Positions 28,717 through 37,665 of a stretch of 64,000 nucleotides of DNA are shown piece by piece. Below the pieces are notes generated by a model. That model worked only from the letters and a program-made list of their open reading frames with translations. It was not told the DNA's origin and did no database searches. The stretch is from Streptomyces olivaceoviridis (GTDB taxonomy: Bacteria > Actinomycetota > Actinomycetes > Streptomycetales > Streptomycetaceae), in assembly GCF_014650115.1 (NCBI RefSeq), contig NZ_BMUI01000001.1, positions 620,001-684,000 on the forward strand, read 5' to 3'. Within the stretch, counting starts at the first letter, position 1. Every line of letters begins with the position of its first letter. The translations under genes were made by a program, and so were the position numbers.

Positions 28717-28755
28717 GGACCCCCACGTGTGCCACCTTGCACGTGGGGGTCCTTT
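28717..28755 (+). terminator. glmS terminator
   Basis: A 13-bp perfect stem (GGACCCCCACGTG with CACGTGGGGGTCC) followed by TTT, 11 bp after the glmS stop. Confidence 0.85.
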
Positions 28756-28894
28756 CCGTGCTGCTCGATCTCAGCCGGCGGCCGTCACCCCCCGGCCCGC
28801 AGCAGAGCGGTATATGCCCTTCACAAGGGCACGAACCACCTCTACGCACGAGTAGTTTCGCGCCGCACGAAGGAAGTTGACGAAGCGTGAGACG

Positions 28895-29449
28895 TCAGGG
28901 GATGACGATCACGGGCCGCTGCGCCCGCTTGGCGAGCCGCCCCGCGACCGAGCCGAAGATCCGGCCGACGATGCCGTGCGTGGAGCCGACCACGATCGCG
29001 TCGGCCTCGTACTCGCGGCCGACCTCTTCGAGTTCGTGACAGATGTCCCCGCCCCGCTCGACCAGGATCCACGGGACCTCGGCCAGGTAGTCCGCGCAGG
29101 CCAGCTCCAGGCCCAGGACCTCCGTGCGGTGGTCCGGGACGTCCACGAAGACGGGCGGCTCGCAGCCGGCCCACACCGTGGTGGGCAGCCGGTTGGCGAC
29201 GTGCACGATGATCAGACCGGAACGGGAACGGTGGGCCATGCCGATCGCGTAGGCGAGGGCGCGCTCACTGGAGGTGGAGCCGTCGAAGCCGACGACGACT
29301 CCGTGCCGGAAGGCGGGGTCGCAGGACGGGCGTGACTCCGCCGCCGCCAGGGGATCGGCCGCCGTGGGGTCGGCGACCGGCCGCTTGCGGTCCGCGGGTT
29401 CGGAGAATTCGTGACCGGCCATGGCTGTCTCGGCGTTGTGATCCTTCAT
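28895..29449 (-). CDS. universal stress protein
   Basis: A single-domain UspA-type protein of about 184 aa. The N-terminal strand is GVVVGFDGSTSSERALAYAI. The ATP-binding signature near the C-terminus is VVGSTHGIVGRIFGSVAGRL, of the G-2x-G-9x-G(S) type, followed by RPVIVIP, so it is predicted to bind ATP. About 45 residues precede the domain (MKDHNAETAMAGHEFSEPAD). The start is uncertain; an in-frame ATG at 29422 is equally possible and neither has a strong ribosome site. It is divergent from a small membrane protein gene across about 300 bp. Confidence 0.85.
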   Translation of the reverse strand: MKDHNAETAMAGHEFSEPADRKRPVADPTAADPLAAAESRPSCDPAFRHGVVVGFDGSTSSERALAYAIGMAHRSRSGLIIVHVANRLPTTVWAGCEPPVFVDVPDHRTEVLGLELACADYLAEVPWILVERGGDICHELEEVGREYEADAIVVGSTHGIVGRIFGSVAGRLAKRAQRPVIVIP

Positions 29450-29693
29450 GGGAGGGACGACAGTGTGCTGCGGAAGCGTGCTGCGGAGCTGTGTCCGGGA
29501 AACATCTTCCCAAGCCCATACCCCCAAGGGTACGGCCGCACGCCTCCTGAGCCCAGATCCCGCGCACGCTCCGTGAGCGGTCCCCGACGTCCGTAGGGGT
29601 TCACCGGAGCATGCACGAGCCGCGCCCGCAGCGCAATGGTCGCTGCCCCGTACAGGCGGTTTGCACGGGATTCACAGATGCGCGTTCGGTGAC

Positions 29694-29703
29694 CGACCGG
29701 TCG
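29694..29703. promoter_or_regulatory. perfect palindrome CGACCGGTCG
   Basis: A 10-bp perfect palindrome within GACCGACCGGTCGAAC, 46 bp upstream of the small membrane protein gene. It resembles sites bound by gamma-butyrolactone receptors or DevR-type regulators, but the match is short. Confidence 0.3.
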
Positions 29704-29748
29704 AACGGACGTTGAACCGGGGTGAGCCACCGCCACAGGGAGTACGAG

Positions 29749-30018
29749 ATGCCCGGAGCCCGACCCCGCCGCGACCCGCGCCCCGCACCGGACAGTGCGA
29801 GCGATGTGATCCGCTGGGCCGTCTTCAGCTGCGTGCTCGTGCCCGTGGTCCTCCTCTGGTACGGCACCTCGCTGGCCGGCGCCACGGGCACCGCGCTGGG
29901 CCTCGCCGCCGTCACGGCGGCCTGCCGGGTGCTGCTGCGCCGTTCCGAGCGGTGCGCCGAGCGTTGCGCCGCGCAAAGAGGCGGACGTCACACCCGGGAG
30001 CAGACACCGGTCGACTGA
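29749..30018 (+). CDS. small membrane protein, 89 aa
   Basis: MPGARPRRDPRPAPDSASDV then two hydrophobic segments (IRWAVFSCVLVPVVLLWYG and ATGTALGLAAVTAACRVLL) and a basic, Cys/Arg-rich tail. GGGAG lies 7 nt before the ATG. An upstream GTG at 29722 would add nine residues. It is predicted to span the membrane twice. No family or function was recognised. It lies upstream of adpA in the same direction, but the 378-bp gap makes cotranscription unlikely. Confidence 0.65.
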   Translation: MPGARPRRDPRPAPDSASDVIRWAVFSCVLVPVVLLWYGTSLAGATGTALGLAAVTAACRVLLRRSERCAERCAAQRGGRHTREQTPVD

Positions 30019-30396
30019 CCTGTTTCCGCGCCTGCGAGCGCTGCTTTTCAGCCAACTTCTGGATATCGACCAGGAGGGGTCCGAACCACCCCCCAACCCC
30101 CGTTCCACCTGCACGGAAAGGGTCTACGGGCCGCTGTGCACCCTACGCGGTTTGGCCACTGCGACAAGGCGCACTTCCCTGCACGCCTCGCGAGTGCAAC
30201 GCTTCGTGATCGAATGCTTCACGCCAAGTTGTCATGTCGACAATGTGCCGCGTGTGGAACTGGTCACCGCGCGATCGCGGGAGCCAGTAGATTCGATCTT
30301 GACTGTCTTACGGCGGGGGACTCGTGCAGGACCGAGGGGAAACGTGCAGGAGCGACACAACCGAGGAGCCGCGACCACCGAGGGGGGCTTAGCAGT
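30019..30396 (+). promoter_or_regulatory. adpA upstream regulatory region
   Basis: 378 bp with no gene. AdpA genes have long control regions in other streptomycetes. Here an inverted repeat TTGTC-N5-GACAA lies at 30229-30243. I could not place a promoter with confidence. The adpA ribosome site GAGGGGGG is at the right end. Confidence 0.45.
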
Positions 30397-31614
30397 ATGA
30401 GCCACGACTCCACTGCCTCGCCGGACGCCGCAGCCCGGAAACTGTCCGGGCGACGCCGCAAGGAGATCGTCGCGGTGCTGCTGTTCAGCGGCGGCCCCAT
30501 CTTCGAGAGTTCCATTCCGCTGTCGGTGTTCGGGATCGACCGCCAGGACGCCGGCGTGCCGCGCTACCGCCTTCTGGTGTGTGCCGGCGAGGAAGGCCCG
30601 CTGCGGACCACAGGGGGCCTGGAACTCACCGCGCCGCATGGGCTGGAGGCGATCTCACGCGCCGGGACGGTCGTCGTACCGGCCTGGCGTTCGATCACCT
30701 CGCCGCCGCCGGAGGAAGCACTGGACGCGCTGCGCCGGGCCCACGAGGAGGGCGCCCGCATCGTCGGGCTGTGCACGGGCGCGTTCGTGCTCGCGGCGGC
30801 CGGACTGCTGGACGGCCGCCCGGCGACCACGCACTGGATGTACGCGCCGACGCTGGCCAAGCGCTATCCGTCGGTGCACGTCGATCCACGCGAGCTGTTC
30901 GTCGACGACGGCGACGTGCTGACGAGCGCGGGTACGGCGGCCGGAATCGATCTCTGTCTCCACATCGTGCGGACGGACCACGGCAACGAGGCGGCCGGAG
31001 CGCTCGCCCGGCGCCTGGTGGTCCCGCCGCGCCGGTCGGGCGGCCAGGAGCGCTATCTCGACCGGTCTTTACCGGAGGAGATCGGCGCCGACCCGCTCGC
31101 CGAGGTCGTCGCCTGGGCGCTGGAACACCTCCACGAGCAGTTCGACGTGGAGACGCTGGCGGCACGCGCCTACATGAGCCGCCGTACGTTCGACCGTCGG
31201 TTCCGCTCGCTGACGGGCAGCGCGCCGCTCCAGTGGCTGATCACACAGCGCGTGCTCCAGGCCCAGCGTCTGCTGGAGACGTCGGACTACTCCGTGGACG
31301 AGGTGGCGGGCCGGTGCGGGTTCCGCTCGCCGGTGGCCCTGCGCGGCCACTTCCGCCGCCAGCTCGGCTCGTCCCCCGCCGCCTACCGGGCCGCCTACCG
31401 GGCCCGCCGGCCGCAGGGCGACAAGCCGGGTGAGGCGGAGGCGGCCGTGCCGCCGTCCGGCCAGCAGGGCGCGCCCTCGGGTCTGCCCGGTCCCGGCCCG
31501 GTGAACCCGGCCCCCCTGCTCCACGAGCACCGGGACAGCGGGGTGCCCCTCCAGAGCCGCCGCGCCACGGCGGGCGCGGTGGGCCTGCTGCCGGGTCCGC
31601 GCAGCGGTAACTGA
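30397..31614 (+). CDS. adpA: AdpA, AraC-family pleiotropic developmental regulator
   Basis: A 405-aa regulator. Residues 20-195 are a DJ-1/PfpI-like domain (VAVLLFSGGPIFESSIPLSV, RIVGLCTGAFVLAAAGLL with the nucleophile-elbow Cys). Residues about 230-335 are the AraC DNA-binding domain (LAARAYMSRRTFDRRFRSLT, EVAGRCGFRSPVALRGHF). Codon 225 is TTA (31069-31071, in DRSLPEE), so translation requires the rare bldA leucyl-tRNA, as known for AdpA in S. coelicolor and S. griseus. AdpA switches on aerial growth, sporulation and secondary metabolism genes. It is followed by a strong terminator, then oligoribonuclease, the conserved neighbour. Confidence 0.96.
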   Translation: MSHDSTASPDAAARKLSGRRRKEIVAVLLFSGGPIFESSIPLSVFGIDRQDAGVPRYRLLVCAGEEGPLRTTGGLELTAPHGLEAISRAGTVVVPAWRSITSPPPEEALDALRRAHEEGARIVGLCTGAFVLAAAGLLDGRPATTHWMYAPTLAKRYPSVHVDPRELFVDDGDVLTSAGTAAGIDLCLHIVRTDHGNEAAGALARRLVVPPRRSGGQERYLDRSLPEEIGADPLAEVVAWALEHLHEQFDVETLAARAYMSRRTFDRRFRSLTGSAPLQWLITQRVLQAQRLLETSDYSVDEVAGRCGFRSPVALRGHFRRQLGSSPAAYRAAYRARRPQGDKPGEAEAAVPPSGQQGAPSGLPGPGPVNPAPLLHEHRDSGVPLQSRRATAGAVGLLPGPRSGN

Positions 31615-31620
31615 GTGCGA

Positions 31621-31655
31621 CGGGAAGGGGGCGGGAGCATCCCGCCCCCTTCCCG
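31621..31655 (+). terminator. adpA terminator
   Basis: A 16-bp perfect stem (CGGGAAGGGGGCGGGA with TCCCGCCCCCTTCCCG) and a 3-nt loop, 6 bp after the adpA stop. Confidence 0.85.
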
Positions 31656-31706
31656 CGCGGAACACGGGGGGCACGCAAAAGCTCAGGCCCGCCTTAGGGT
31701 GGTCGC

Positions 31707-32309
31707 ATGAACGATCGCATGGTGTGGATCGACTGCGAGATGACCGGCCTCTCGCTGTCCGACGACGCTCTCATCGAGGTGGCCGCCCTCGTCACCGACT
31801 CCGAGCTGAACGTACTCGGCGAGGGGGTGGACATCGTCATCCGCCCGCCGGACCGGGCGCTGGAGACGATGCCGGAGGTGGTGCGTCAGATGCACACCGC
31901 GTCCGGGCTGCTCGCCGAGCTGGAGAACGGCACGACCCTTGAGGACGCCGAGGAGCAGGTCCTCGCCTACGTCCGGGAGCACGTGAAGGAGCCCGGCAAG
32001 GCCCCGCTGTGCGGCAACTCGGTCGGCACCGACCGCGGCTTCCTCCTGCGGGACATGCCGACCCTGGAGGACTACCTCCACTACCGTATCGTCGACGTCT
32101 CCTCGATCAAGGAGCTGGCCCGCCGCTGGTACCCGCGGGCGTACTTCAACAGTCCGGAGAAGAACGGCAACCACCGGGCCCTCGCCGACATCCGCGAGTC
32201 GATCGCCGAGCTGCGCTACTACCGCGAGGCCATCTTCGTGCCGCAGCCCGGACCGGACTCCGACACCGCGAAGGCGATCGCCGCCAAGCACGTCCTGCCC
32301 GCTCGGTAG
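31707..32309 (+). CDS. orn: oligoribonuclease
   Basis: A 200-aa DEDDh 3'-5' exonuclease that degrades RNA dinucleotides and the c-di-GMP product pGpG. The motifs are [10 protein letters not shown] (Asp, Glu), [16 protein letters not shown] (Asp) and [12 protein letters not shown] (His, Asp). The length matches the family. In S. coelicolor the equivalent ornA (SCO2793) lies next to adpA and affects growth and development. The ribosome site (GGGTGG) is modest. The GGDEF-EAL gene in this window is a possible functional partner through pGpG. Confidence 0.95.
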   Translation: MNDRMVWIDCEMTGLSLSDDALIEVAALVTDSELNVLGEGVDIVIRPPDRALETMPEVVRQMHTASGLLAELENGTTLEDAEEQVLAYVREHVKEPGKAPLCGNSVGTDRGFLLRDMPTLEDYLHYRIVDVSSIKELARRWYPRAYFNSPEKNGNHRALADIRESIAELRYYREAIFVPQPGPDSDTAKAIAAKHVLPAR

Positions 32310-32413
32310 CCGCCACGGGGGGCCGCGCGAAAACGTGTGCGCGAGCACCCCTTCGGACCCTGTAGACTTCTTCTCGGCCGGTCGGGGAAAACACTCCTCG
32401 GACAGCCGGTCAT

Positions 32414-32487
32414 GGTGGGTGTAGCTCAGCTGGTAGAGCACCTGGTTGTGGTCCAGGATGCCGCGGGTTCGAGTCCCGTCACTCACC
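32414..32487 (+). tRNA. tRNA-His (GTG)
   Basis: A complete cloverleaf. The acceptor GTGGGTG pairs with CACTCAC, and an extra G at 32414 pairs with discriminator C73, the hallmark of histidine tRNA. The D arm is GCTC...GAGC and the anticodon stem is CCTGG/CCAGG with anticodon GTG at 32448-32450. T arm is GCGGG-TTCGAGT-CCCGT. CCA is not encoded. Confidence 0.97.
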
Positions 32488-32496
32488 CTGAGTAAT

Positions 32497-32536
32497 CAGC
32501 CGGTGACTCCGTCGCAAGACGGGTCACCGGCTGTTT
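32497..32536 (+). terminator. tRNA-His terminator
   Basis: An 11-bp stem (CAGCCGGTGAC with GTCACCGGCTG) followed by TTT, 10 bp after the tRNA. Confidence 0.8.
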
Positions 32537-32562
32537 CGTTGTCCGGGCCCCCGCGCGCCGTT

Positions 32563-32602
32563 GTCCCGCACCGGCCGGGGCCGGATCCGGCCGGTGCGGG
32601 AC
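32563..32602 (-). terminator. terminator of the first LacI regulator gene
   Basis: A 16-bp perfect stem (GTCCCGCACCGGCCGG with CCGGCCGGTGCGGGAC) and an 8-nt loop, immediately downstream of the minus-strand stop codon. Confidence 0.75.
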
Positions 32603-32603
32603 G

Positions 32604-33659
32604 TCACGACGACGCCCGGACCACCAGTTCCGTCGGCAGGACCGCCTGATGACGGTCGACGCCCCGGGACGCCGCTGGTCGGCGGTCGGCGATCTCCGTG
32701 AGGAGGAGATCGATCATCGCGCGGCCCATCTCCTCGATGGGCTGGCGGACGCTGGTGAGCGGCGGGTCCATGTGCCGGGCGATGGCGGAGTCGTCGTACC
32801 CGACCAGCGCGACGTCGTCGGGGATGCGCCGGCCCGCCTCGCGCAGCACCTGCCGGGCGCCGGCCGCCATCACGTCCGAGCCGGCGAAGACGGCGTCCAG
32901 GTCGGGGTGGCGGGACAGCAGGGTCGTCATCGCCCGGCGCCCGCCCTCGTCGGTGAAGTCACCCGGCACGATGAGGAGTTCGTCCACCGGGTGGCCCGCG
33001 TCGCGCAGGGCGTCGCGGTAGCCGTCGACGCGGCGCTGGGCACCGTAGACGTCCAGGCGGCCGGCGATGTGCGCGATCCGGCGGCGGCCCCGGCCCAGCA
33101 GGTGCTCCACCGCCGAGCGGGCGCCGCCGTAGTTGTCGGAGTCCACCGACGGGAGCGACTCGGCCGCCGAGCGGGGGCCGCTGATCACGGCCGGGATCTC
33201 CAGCTGGGCGAGCAGGTCCGGGAGCGGGTCGTCGGCGTGGACGGAGACCAGGAGGACGCCGTCGACGCGATGGGCCGCCAGGTACTGGGCCAGCCGCTGC
33301 CGCTCGCGGTCACTGCCGGCGAAGATCAGCAGCAACTGCATCTCCGTGTCGGAGAGTTCGGCGCCGACCCCGCGCAGCATGTCGGAGAAGTACGGCTCGG
33401 CGAAGAACCGGGTCTCCGGTTCGGGGACGACCAGCGCGATGGCGTCGGTGCGGTTGGCCGCGAGGGCGCGGGCGGCGGTGTTGGGCACGTAGCCGAGTTC
33501 GGCGACGGCCGCCTCCACCGCGGCGCGGGTGGCGTCGCTGACCCGGGGCGAGCCGTTGATCACCCGGGAGACGGTGCCCCGCCCGACCCCGGCCCGGGCG
33601 GCGACCTCTTCCAGGGTCGGCCGCCGGCCGCCCCGGCCTCTCCCACCGTTGCCTGCCAT
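32604..33659 (-). CDS. LacI-family regulator 1 (CebR-like)
   Basis: A 351-aa LacI/GalR repressor. The helix-turn-helix is at residues 13-60: PTLEEVAARAGVGRGTVSRV then INGSPRVSDATRAAV. A periplasmic-binding-protein-like sugar domain follows (DAIALVVPEPETRFFAEPYF, VAHRVDGVLL-type core, DPPLTSVRQPIEEMGR). It closely resembles the second LacI in this window and CebR, the cello-oligosaccharide repressor. It lies downstream of the GH1/ABC genes on the same strand. With three CebR-type operators in the locus, it or its paralogue is the likely repressor. Confidence 0.88.
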   Translation of the reverse strand: MAGNGGRGRGGRRPTLEEVAARAGVGRGTVSRVINGSPRVSDATRAAVEAAVAELGYVPNTAARALAANRTDAIALVVPEPETRFFAEPYFSDMLRGVGAELSDTEMQLLLIFAGSDRERQRLAQYLAAHRVDGVLLVSVHADDPLPDLLAQLEIPAVISGPRSAAESLPSVDSDNYGGARSAVEHLLGRGRRRIAHIAGRLDVYGAQRRVDGYRDALRDAGHPVDELLIVPGDFTDEGGRRAMTTLLSRHPDLDAVFAGSDVMAAGARQVLREAGRRIPDDVALVGYDDSAIARHMDPPLTSVRQPIEEMGRAMIDLLLTEIADRRPAASRGVDRHQAVLPTELVVRASS

Positions 33660-33783
33660 GGTCGCCGCCTTCCGTTCACCGCCGTTCAGGCCAGGAATGT
33701 AACAGCCGTGACCGGGGCACTTCCGCTTCCGTCCGCGGCGGCGGGCACGGCCGGTGTCCCGGCCGGCCCGCCGCGGGCGTCGG

Positions 33784-35226
33784 TCAGGAGGGCAGGGCGT
33801 TGTTCCGGATCACCTCGGCGTACCAGTGGGCGCTGGCCTTGGGGATGCGGCGCTGGGTGGCGTAGTCGACGTAGACGGTGCCGAAGCGCTTCGAATAGCC
33901 GTAGGACCACTCGAAGTTGTCCAGCAGCGACCACAGGAAGTAGCCGCGCACGTCGGCGCCGTCGGCGATGGCGCGGCGGACGGCGTCCAGGTGGGAGTGG
34001 AGATAGGCGATCCGCTGCGGGTCGTTGACCCGTCCCTCCGGGGAGACGTAGTCGTCGAAGGCGGCGCCGTTCTCGGTGACCATCAGCGGAAGCCGCGGGT
34101 GCGAGGCCGCCAGCCCGGTCAGCAGCGTGTGCAGTCCGCTCGCGTCGATGGCCCAGTTCATCGCCGTCAGATCATCGTTGGCGAGGTGGAAGGCGACGTG
34201 CTCGGAGCCGGTCCACGGGGAGTGGTCGCTGGCGCCGTGGCCGTCGTTGCGGGTGCTGGCGGCTCCGTCGGCGGGCAGGGAGACCACGGTCGGCGAGTAG
34301 TAGTTGACGCCGAGCACGTCGATGGGCCGGGAGATCTCCGCCAGGTCCCCGTCGTGCACCAGCTCCGCCCAGTCGACCAGGTGCGCGGTGTCGGCCAGCA
34401 GGTCCTCGGGGTAAGCGCCGTCCAGGAGGGGCCCGGTGAAGATCCGGTTGCCGACCGCGTCGATGCGGCGGGCGGCCTCGGCGTCCTCGGGGCTGCCGGT
34501 GAGCGGGCGCACCTGGTGCAGGTTGAGGGTGATCGAGGTCTGGGCGGACGACGGCAGGGCGGCGCGCAGCGCGCCGACGGCCCGGCCGTGGGCCAGGTTC
34601 AGGTGGTGCGCGGCGCGCAGGGTGGCGGCCGGTTCGGTCCGCCCGGGCGCGTGCACGCCGGAACCGTAGCCCAGGAACGCCGAGCACCACGGTTCGTTGA
34701 GGGTGGTCCACACGCCGACCCGGTCGCCGAGGGCGCGGGCCATGATGTCGGCGTAGTCGGCGAAGCGGTGGGCGGTGTCGCGGTGCGGCCAGCCGCCGAC
34801 GTCCTCCAGCTCCTGCGGCAGGTCCCAGTGGTAGAGGGTGGCGACGGGCGTGATGCCCGCCTCCAGCAGCTCGTCGGTGAGGCGGCGGTAGAAGTCCAGG
34901 CCGCGCTCGACGGCGGGCCCGCGGCCGGTGGGCTGCACCCGGGACCAGGAGACGGAGAAGCGGTAGGCCTTGAGGCCGAGTTCCTTCATCAGGGCGACGT
35001 CGTCGCGGTACCGGTGGTAGTGGTCGGCGGCGATGTCACCGGTGTCGCCGTTGCGCACCTTGCCGGGGGTGTGGCTGAAGGTGTCCCAGATGGAGGGGGT
35101 GCGGCCGTCCTCGGCGGCGGCACCCTCCACCTGGTAGGCGGCGGTGGCGGCACCCCAGACGAAGCCGGTCGGGAAGGAGGTGTCCGAGGCCGGCTGGGCC
35201 GTGGTCTCGGGTCGTACGGCGGTCAT
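33784..35226 (-). CDS. bglC: GH1 beta-glucosidase 1
   Basis: A 480-aa family 1 beta-glucosidase with no signal peptide, so it probably hydrolyses imported cellobiose in the cytoplasm. The N-terminus [20 protein letters not shown] is the GH1 signature. The acid/base Glu is in TLNEPW and the nucleophile Glu in [10 protein letters not shown]. The C-terminal [20 protein letters not shown] motif is complete. The start follows GGGAGCG. A CebR-like operator overlaps the region just upstream (35229-35242). It is last of the binding protein-permease-permease-glucosidase set. Confidence 0.92.
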   Translation of the reverse strand: MTAVRPETTAQPASDTSFPTGFVWGAATAAYQVEGAAAEDGRTPSIWDTFSHTPGKVRNGDTGDIAADHYHRYRDDVALMKELGLKAYRFSVSWSRVQPTGRGPAVERGLDFYRRLTDELLEAGITPVATLYHWDLPQELEDVGGWPHRDTAHRFADYADIMARALGDRVGVWTTLNEPWCSAFLGYGSGVHAPGRTEPAATLRAAHHLNLAHGRAVGALRAALPSSAQTSITLNLHQVRPLTGSPEDAEAARRIDAVGNRIFTGPLLDGAYPEDLLADTAHLVDWAELVHDGDLAEISRPIDVLGVNYYSPTVVSLPADGAASTRNDGHGASDHSPWTGSEHVAFHLANDDLTAMNWAIDASGLHTLLTGLAASHPRLPLMVTENGAAFDDYVSPEGRVNDPQRIAYLHSHLDAVRRAIADGADVRGYFLWSLLDNFEWSYGYSKRFGTVYVDYATQRRIPKASAHWYAEVIRNNALPS

Positions 35227-35228
35227 GG

Positions 35229-35242
35229 TGAGAACGCTCCCA
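35229..35242. promoter_or_regulatory. CebR-type operator near beta-glucosidase 1
   Basis: TGAGAACGCTCCCA matches 12 of 14 positions of the CebR palindrome TGGGAGCGCTCCCA. It lies directly before the beta-glucosidase 1 start, overlapping its ribosome site. Confidence 0.65.
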
Positions 35243-35473
35243 AAGGGGGGTGAGAAACGGACGACGGACGGCGGTCCGGCGGTGCGGGAGTGAAGGGGGA
35301 AGGGAGGGCGGAGGCGCGACGGGGTGGCGCCCGGTCCGGTACGGCCCGCTGCGGGGCGGCCTGTGCGGGCGGTACCGGACCGGACACGAGGGCGGGCCGA
35401 CGGGACGCGGCGCACACCGGTCACGGGGGCGGGGCCGGCATCGTGGCGTCCGGCCCCGCGGCACCGGAAGGGC

Positions 35474-36394
35474 TCAGCCCTTGACGGCGCCCGCCATGAT
35501 CCCTCCGACGATCTGCTTGCCGAAGATCACGAAGACCAGCAGCAGCGGCAGGGTGCTGATCAGCGCACCGGCCATGACGATGCTCTGGTCGGGGGTGTAG
35601 GAGGCGCTGAGCTGGCCGAGCGCCACCTGGATGGTGGGGTTCTCCTGGTTCAGCGCGAGGAAGGGCCAGAAGAAGTCGTTCCACGCCTGGACGAAGGTGA
35701 GCATGCCCAGCACCATCATCGCGGGCCGGGCCACGGGCAGCACCACGCTCCACACGATGCGGATGTTGCTCGCCCCGTCGACCTTGGCCGCCTCGATCAG
35801 CTCGTACGGCAGGGCCTCGATCAGGTACTGGCGCATGAAGAAGACGCCGAAGGCGCCGACCAGGGTCGGGAAGATCACCGACTCCAGCTTTCCGCCCCAC
35901 CCGATGTCCGACATCATCATGAACAGCGGGACGACGCTGAGCTGGGGCGGGATCGTCAGCGTGGCGATCACCGCGGTCATCAGCACGCCACGGCCCCGGA
36001 AGCGCATCTTGGCGAAGGCGTAGCCGGCGAGGGTGCAGAAGAACAGGGTGGCGACGGTGATGCAGCCGGCCACGATGACGCTGTTGACGATTGCCTTGCC
36101 CAGGTGGGCCTGCTCCCAGGCCGCCTGGAGGTTGTGCCACAGTTTGCCGCCCGGCACGAGCGGCGGCGGGGTGTCGAGGACCCGCTGCTGGTCGTGCGAG
36201 GCGGCCACCAGGGTCCAGTACAGCGGGAAGATCGATCCGAGGCCGACGACGACGAGGGCGACGTAGGTGAACGGACCGCCCCTGAGCTGCTGGCCGGCTC
36301 CTATCTTGAAGCGGGCGCGGCCCTTGCCGGGCGCGGTGGGAAGCGGTGCCGGGCCGAGGTCCGGCGCGGTCGTGGTGGGACTGGTCGTGGTCAT
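35474..36394 (-). CDS. cebG: sugar ABC transporter permease (CebG-like)
   Basis: A 306-aa MalG/CebG-type permease. Six hydrophobic segments begin with [20 protein letters not shown]. The EAA cytoplasmic loop is [20 protein letters not shown], which contacts the ATPase. [17 protein letters not shown] is a short unstructured lead. It starts 14 bp after the CebF-like permease. No ATPase gene is present here; in streptomycetes the shared MsiK ATPase encoded elsewhere energises such importers. Confidence 0.9.
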   Translation of the reverse strand: MTTTSPTTTAPDLGPAPLPTAPGKGRARFKIGAGQQLRGGPFTYVALVVVGLGSIFPLYWTLVAASHDQQRVLDTPPPLVPGGKLWHNLQAAWEQAHLGKAIVNSVIVAGCITVATLFFCTLAGYAFAKMRFRGRGVLMTAVIATLTIPPQLSVVPLFMMMSDIGWGGKLESVIFPTLVGAFGVFFMRQYLIEALPYELIEAAKVDGASNIRIVWSVVLPVARPAMMVLGMLTFVQAWNDFFWPFLALNQENPTIQVALGQLSASYTPDQSIVMAGALISTLPLLLVFVIFGKQIVGGIMAGAVKG

Positions 36395-36408
36395 CGATGT
36401 CGCTCCCG

Positions 36409-37401
36409 TCAGGCCGCGCTCTTGCGCACGAACCGGCCGACGATCCAGTTGATCAGGGCGATGAGCAGCAGCAGGACGAGCATGGCCCAGGCCACGGCCG
36501 CCGCCGGACCCAGATGGCCCAGCTTCCAGCCGTAGTTGAAGAGGTAGATGCTGAGCGTCTCGTACTGGTGCTCGCTGCCGCCGATCGAGCCGAGGGTGCC
36601 GCCCTGGAGCAGCAGCGGCTCACCGAACAGCTGCATCGAGCCGATGGTGGAGATCACGATGGTGAACAGGATCGTGGGCCGCAGCGAGGGGATGGTCACC
36701 TTGCGGAACTGCTGCCACCGGCTCGCTCCGTCGATCGAGGCGGCCTCGTACAGGTCGGTCGGGACCGCCTGCATGGCCGCCAGGTAGATCAGGGCGTTGT
36801 AGCCGGTCCACCGCCAGATGATGATGACCGAGATGGCGATCTTGGAGGTCCACTCGCCCTCGGCCCAGTCGGTGTTGCCGGCGCCGAAGAAGTGCAGCAC
36901 CCAGTTGAGGATGCCGCCGTCGGCGCGGAAGACCAGCGCGAAGACCAGGGCGGCCGTGGCCACCGAGGTGGCGTACGGGGTGAGGATGATCGTCCGCCAG
37001 AAGGTGCTGGCGCGCAGCTTGTAGTTGAGCAGATGGGCCAGGCCCAGCGCCACGAGCAGCTGCGGGACGGTGGAGATGACACCGATGACGAAGGTGTTGG
37101 TGACGGCCGTCCAGAACTCGGAGTCCTGGAGGATCTTGGCGAAGTTGTCCCAGCCGACCCACTGGGACTGGTCCAGGCTCGTCATCTCCACCCGGTGCAG
37201 GGCGATCCAGCCCGTGTACAGGAGTGGGTAGAGCCCGAAGGCGCCGAAGATCAGGAAGAAGGGGGCTATGTAGGCGTACGGCGAGGCCTTGTCGTCGAAG
37301 CGCCACAGCCGGCTGCGCCAGGTGCCGCGTCCGTTCGACGCGGCACCGGTGCCGCCGGGCGGCGGGGTGTAGGCGCCCCGGGCGGGGGTTGTCGTTGCCA
37401 C
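36409..37401 (-). CDS. cebF: sugar ABC transporter permease (CebF-like)
   Basis: A 330-aa MalF/CebF-type permease. The GTG start has AAGGA 9 nt upstream. After about 45 mostly polar residues come YAYIAPFFLIFGAFGLYPLL and further membrane segments. The EAA loop is YEAASIDGASRWQQFRKVTI. It forms the membrane pore with the CebG-like permease. A 264-bp gap with a hairpin separates it from the binding-protein gene upstream. Confidence 0.9.
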   Translation of the reverse strand: MATTTPARGAYTPPPGGTGAASNGRGTWRSRLWRFDDKASPYAYIAPFFLIFGAFGLYPLLYTGWIALHRVEMTSLDQSQWVGWDNFAKILQDSEFWTAVTNTFVIGVISTVPQLLVALGLAHLLNYKLRASTFWRTIILTPYATSVATAALVFALVFRADGGILNWVLHFFGAGNTDWAEGEWTSKIAISVIIIWRWTGYNALIYLAAMQAVPTDLYEAASIDGASRWQQFRKVTIPSLRPTILFTIVISTIGSMQLFGEPLLLQGGTLGSIGGSEHQYETLSIYLFNYGWKLGHLGPAAAVAWAMLVLLLLIALINWIVGRFVRKSAA

Positions 37402-37623
37402 GGAGGGAGTCCTTCCCTGGAGGTTTCGGCCGGGTGGGGCGGGAAGCGCGTTCGGGGACCGGGGTCGGTCCGCCCCTCCCCGCGCGGATCGGTACGGTGG
37501 CGAACGGCCCACGCCGCGGCCTGACGTGCGTGTGGGGCGGAGCCCGGCCGTCGGCTGCCGGGCCCCGCCGGGTGGTGCCGTGGGCGGCGCCCGCCCTCGG
37601 GCACCGCTCACGTCGTCGAGCGT

Positions 37624-37656
37624 GTGCGGGTGCGGGCGCCCGGTGGGCCCCCGCAC
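37624..37656 (-). terminator. intra-operon hairpin after the binding-protein gene
   Basis: GTGCGGG and CCCGCAC enclose a GC-rich loop, 10 nt after the binding-protein stop. It may attenuate transcription so that the binding protein exceeds the permeases. Confidence 0.45.
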
Positions 37657-37665
37657 CGGGTACGG

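Noticed and set aside
32414..32487. tRNA-His as an integration site
   Set aside because: The flanking genes are ordinary chromosomal genes. No direct repeat of the tRNA 3' end was found in the window.
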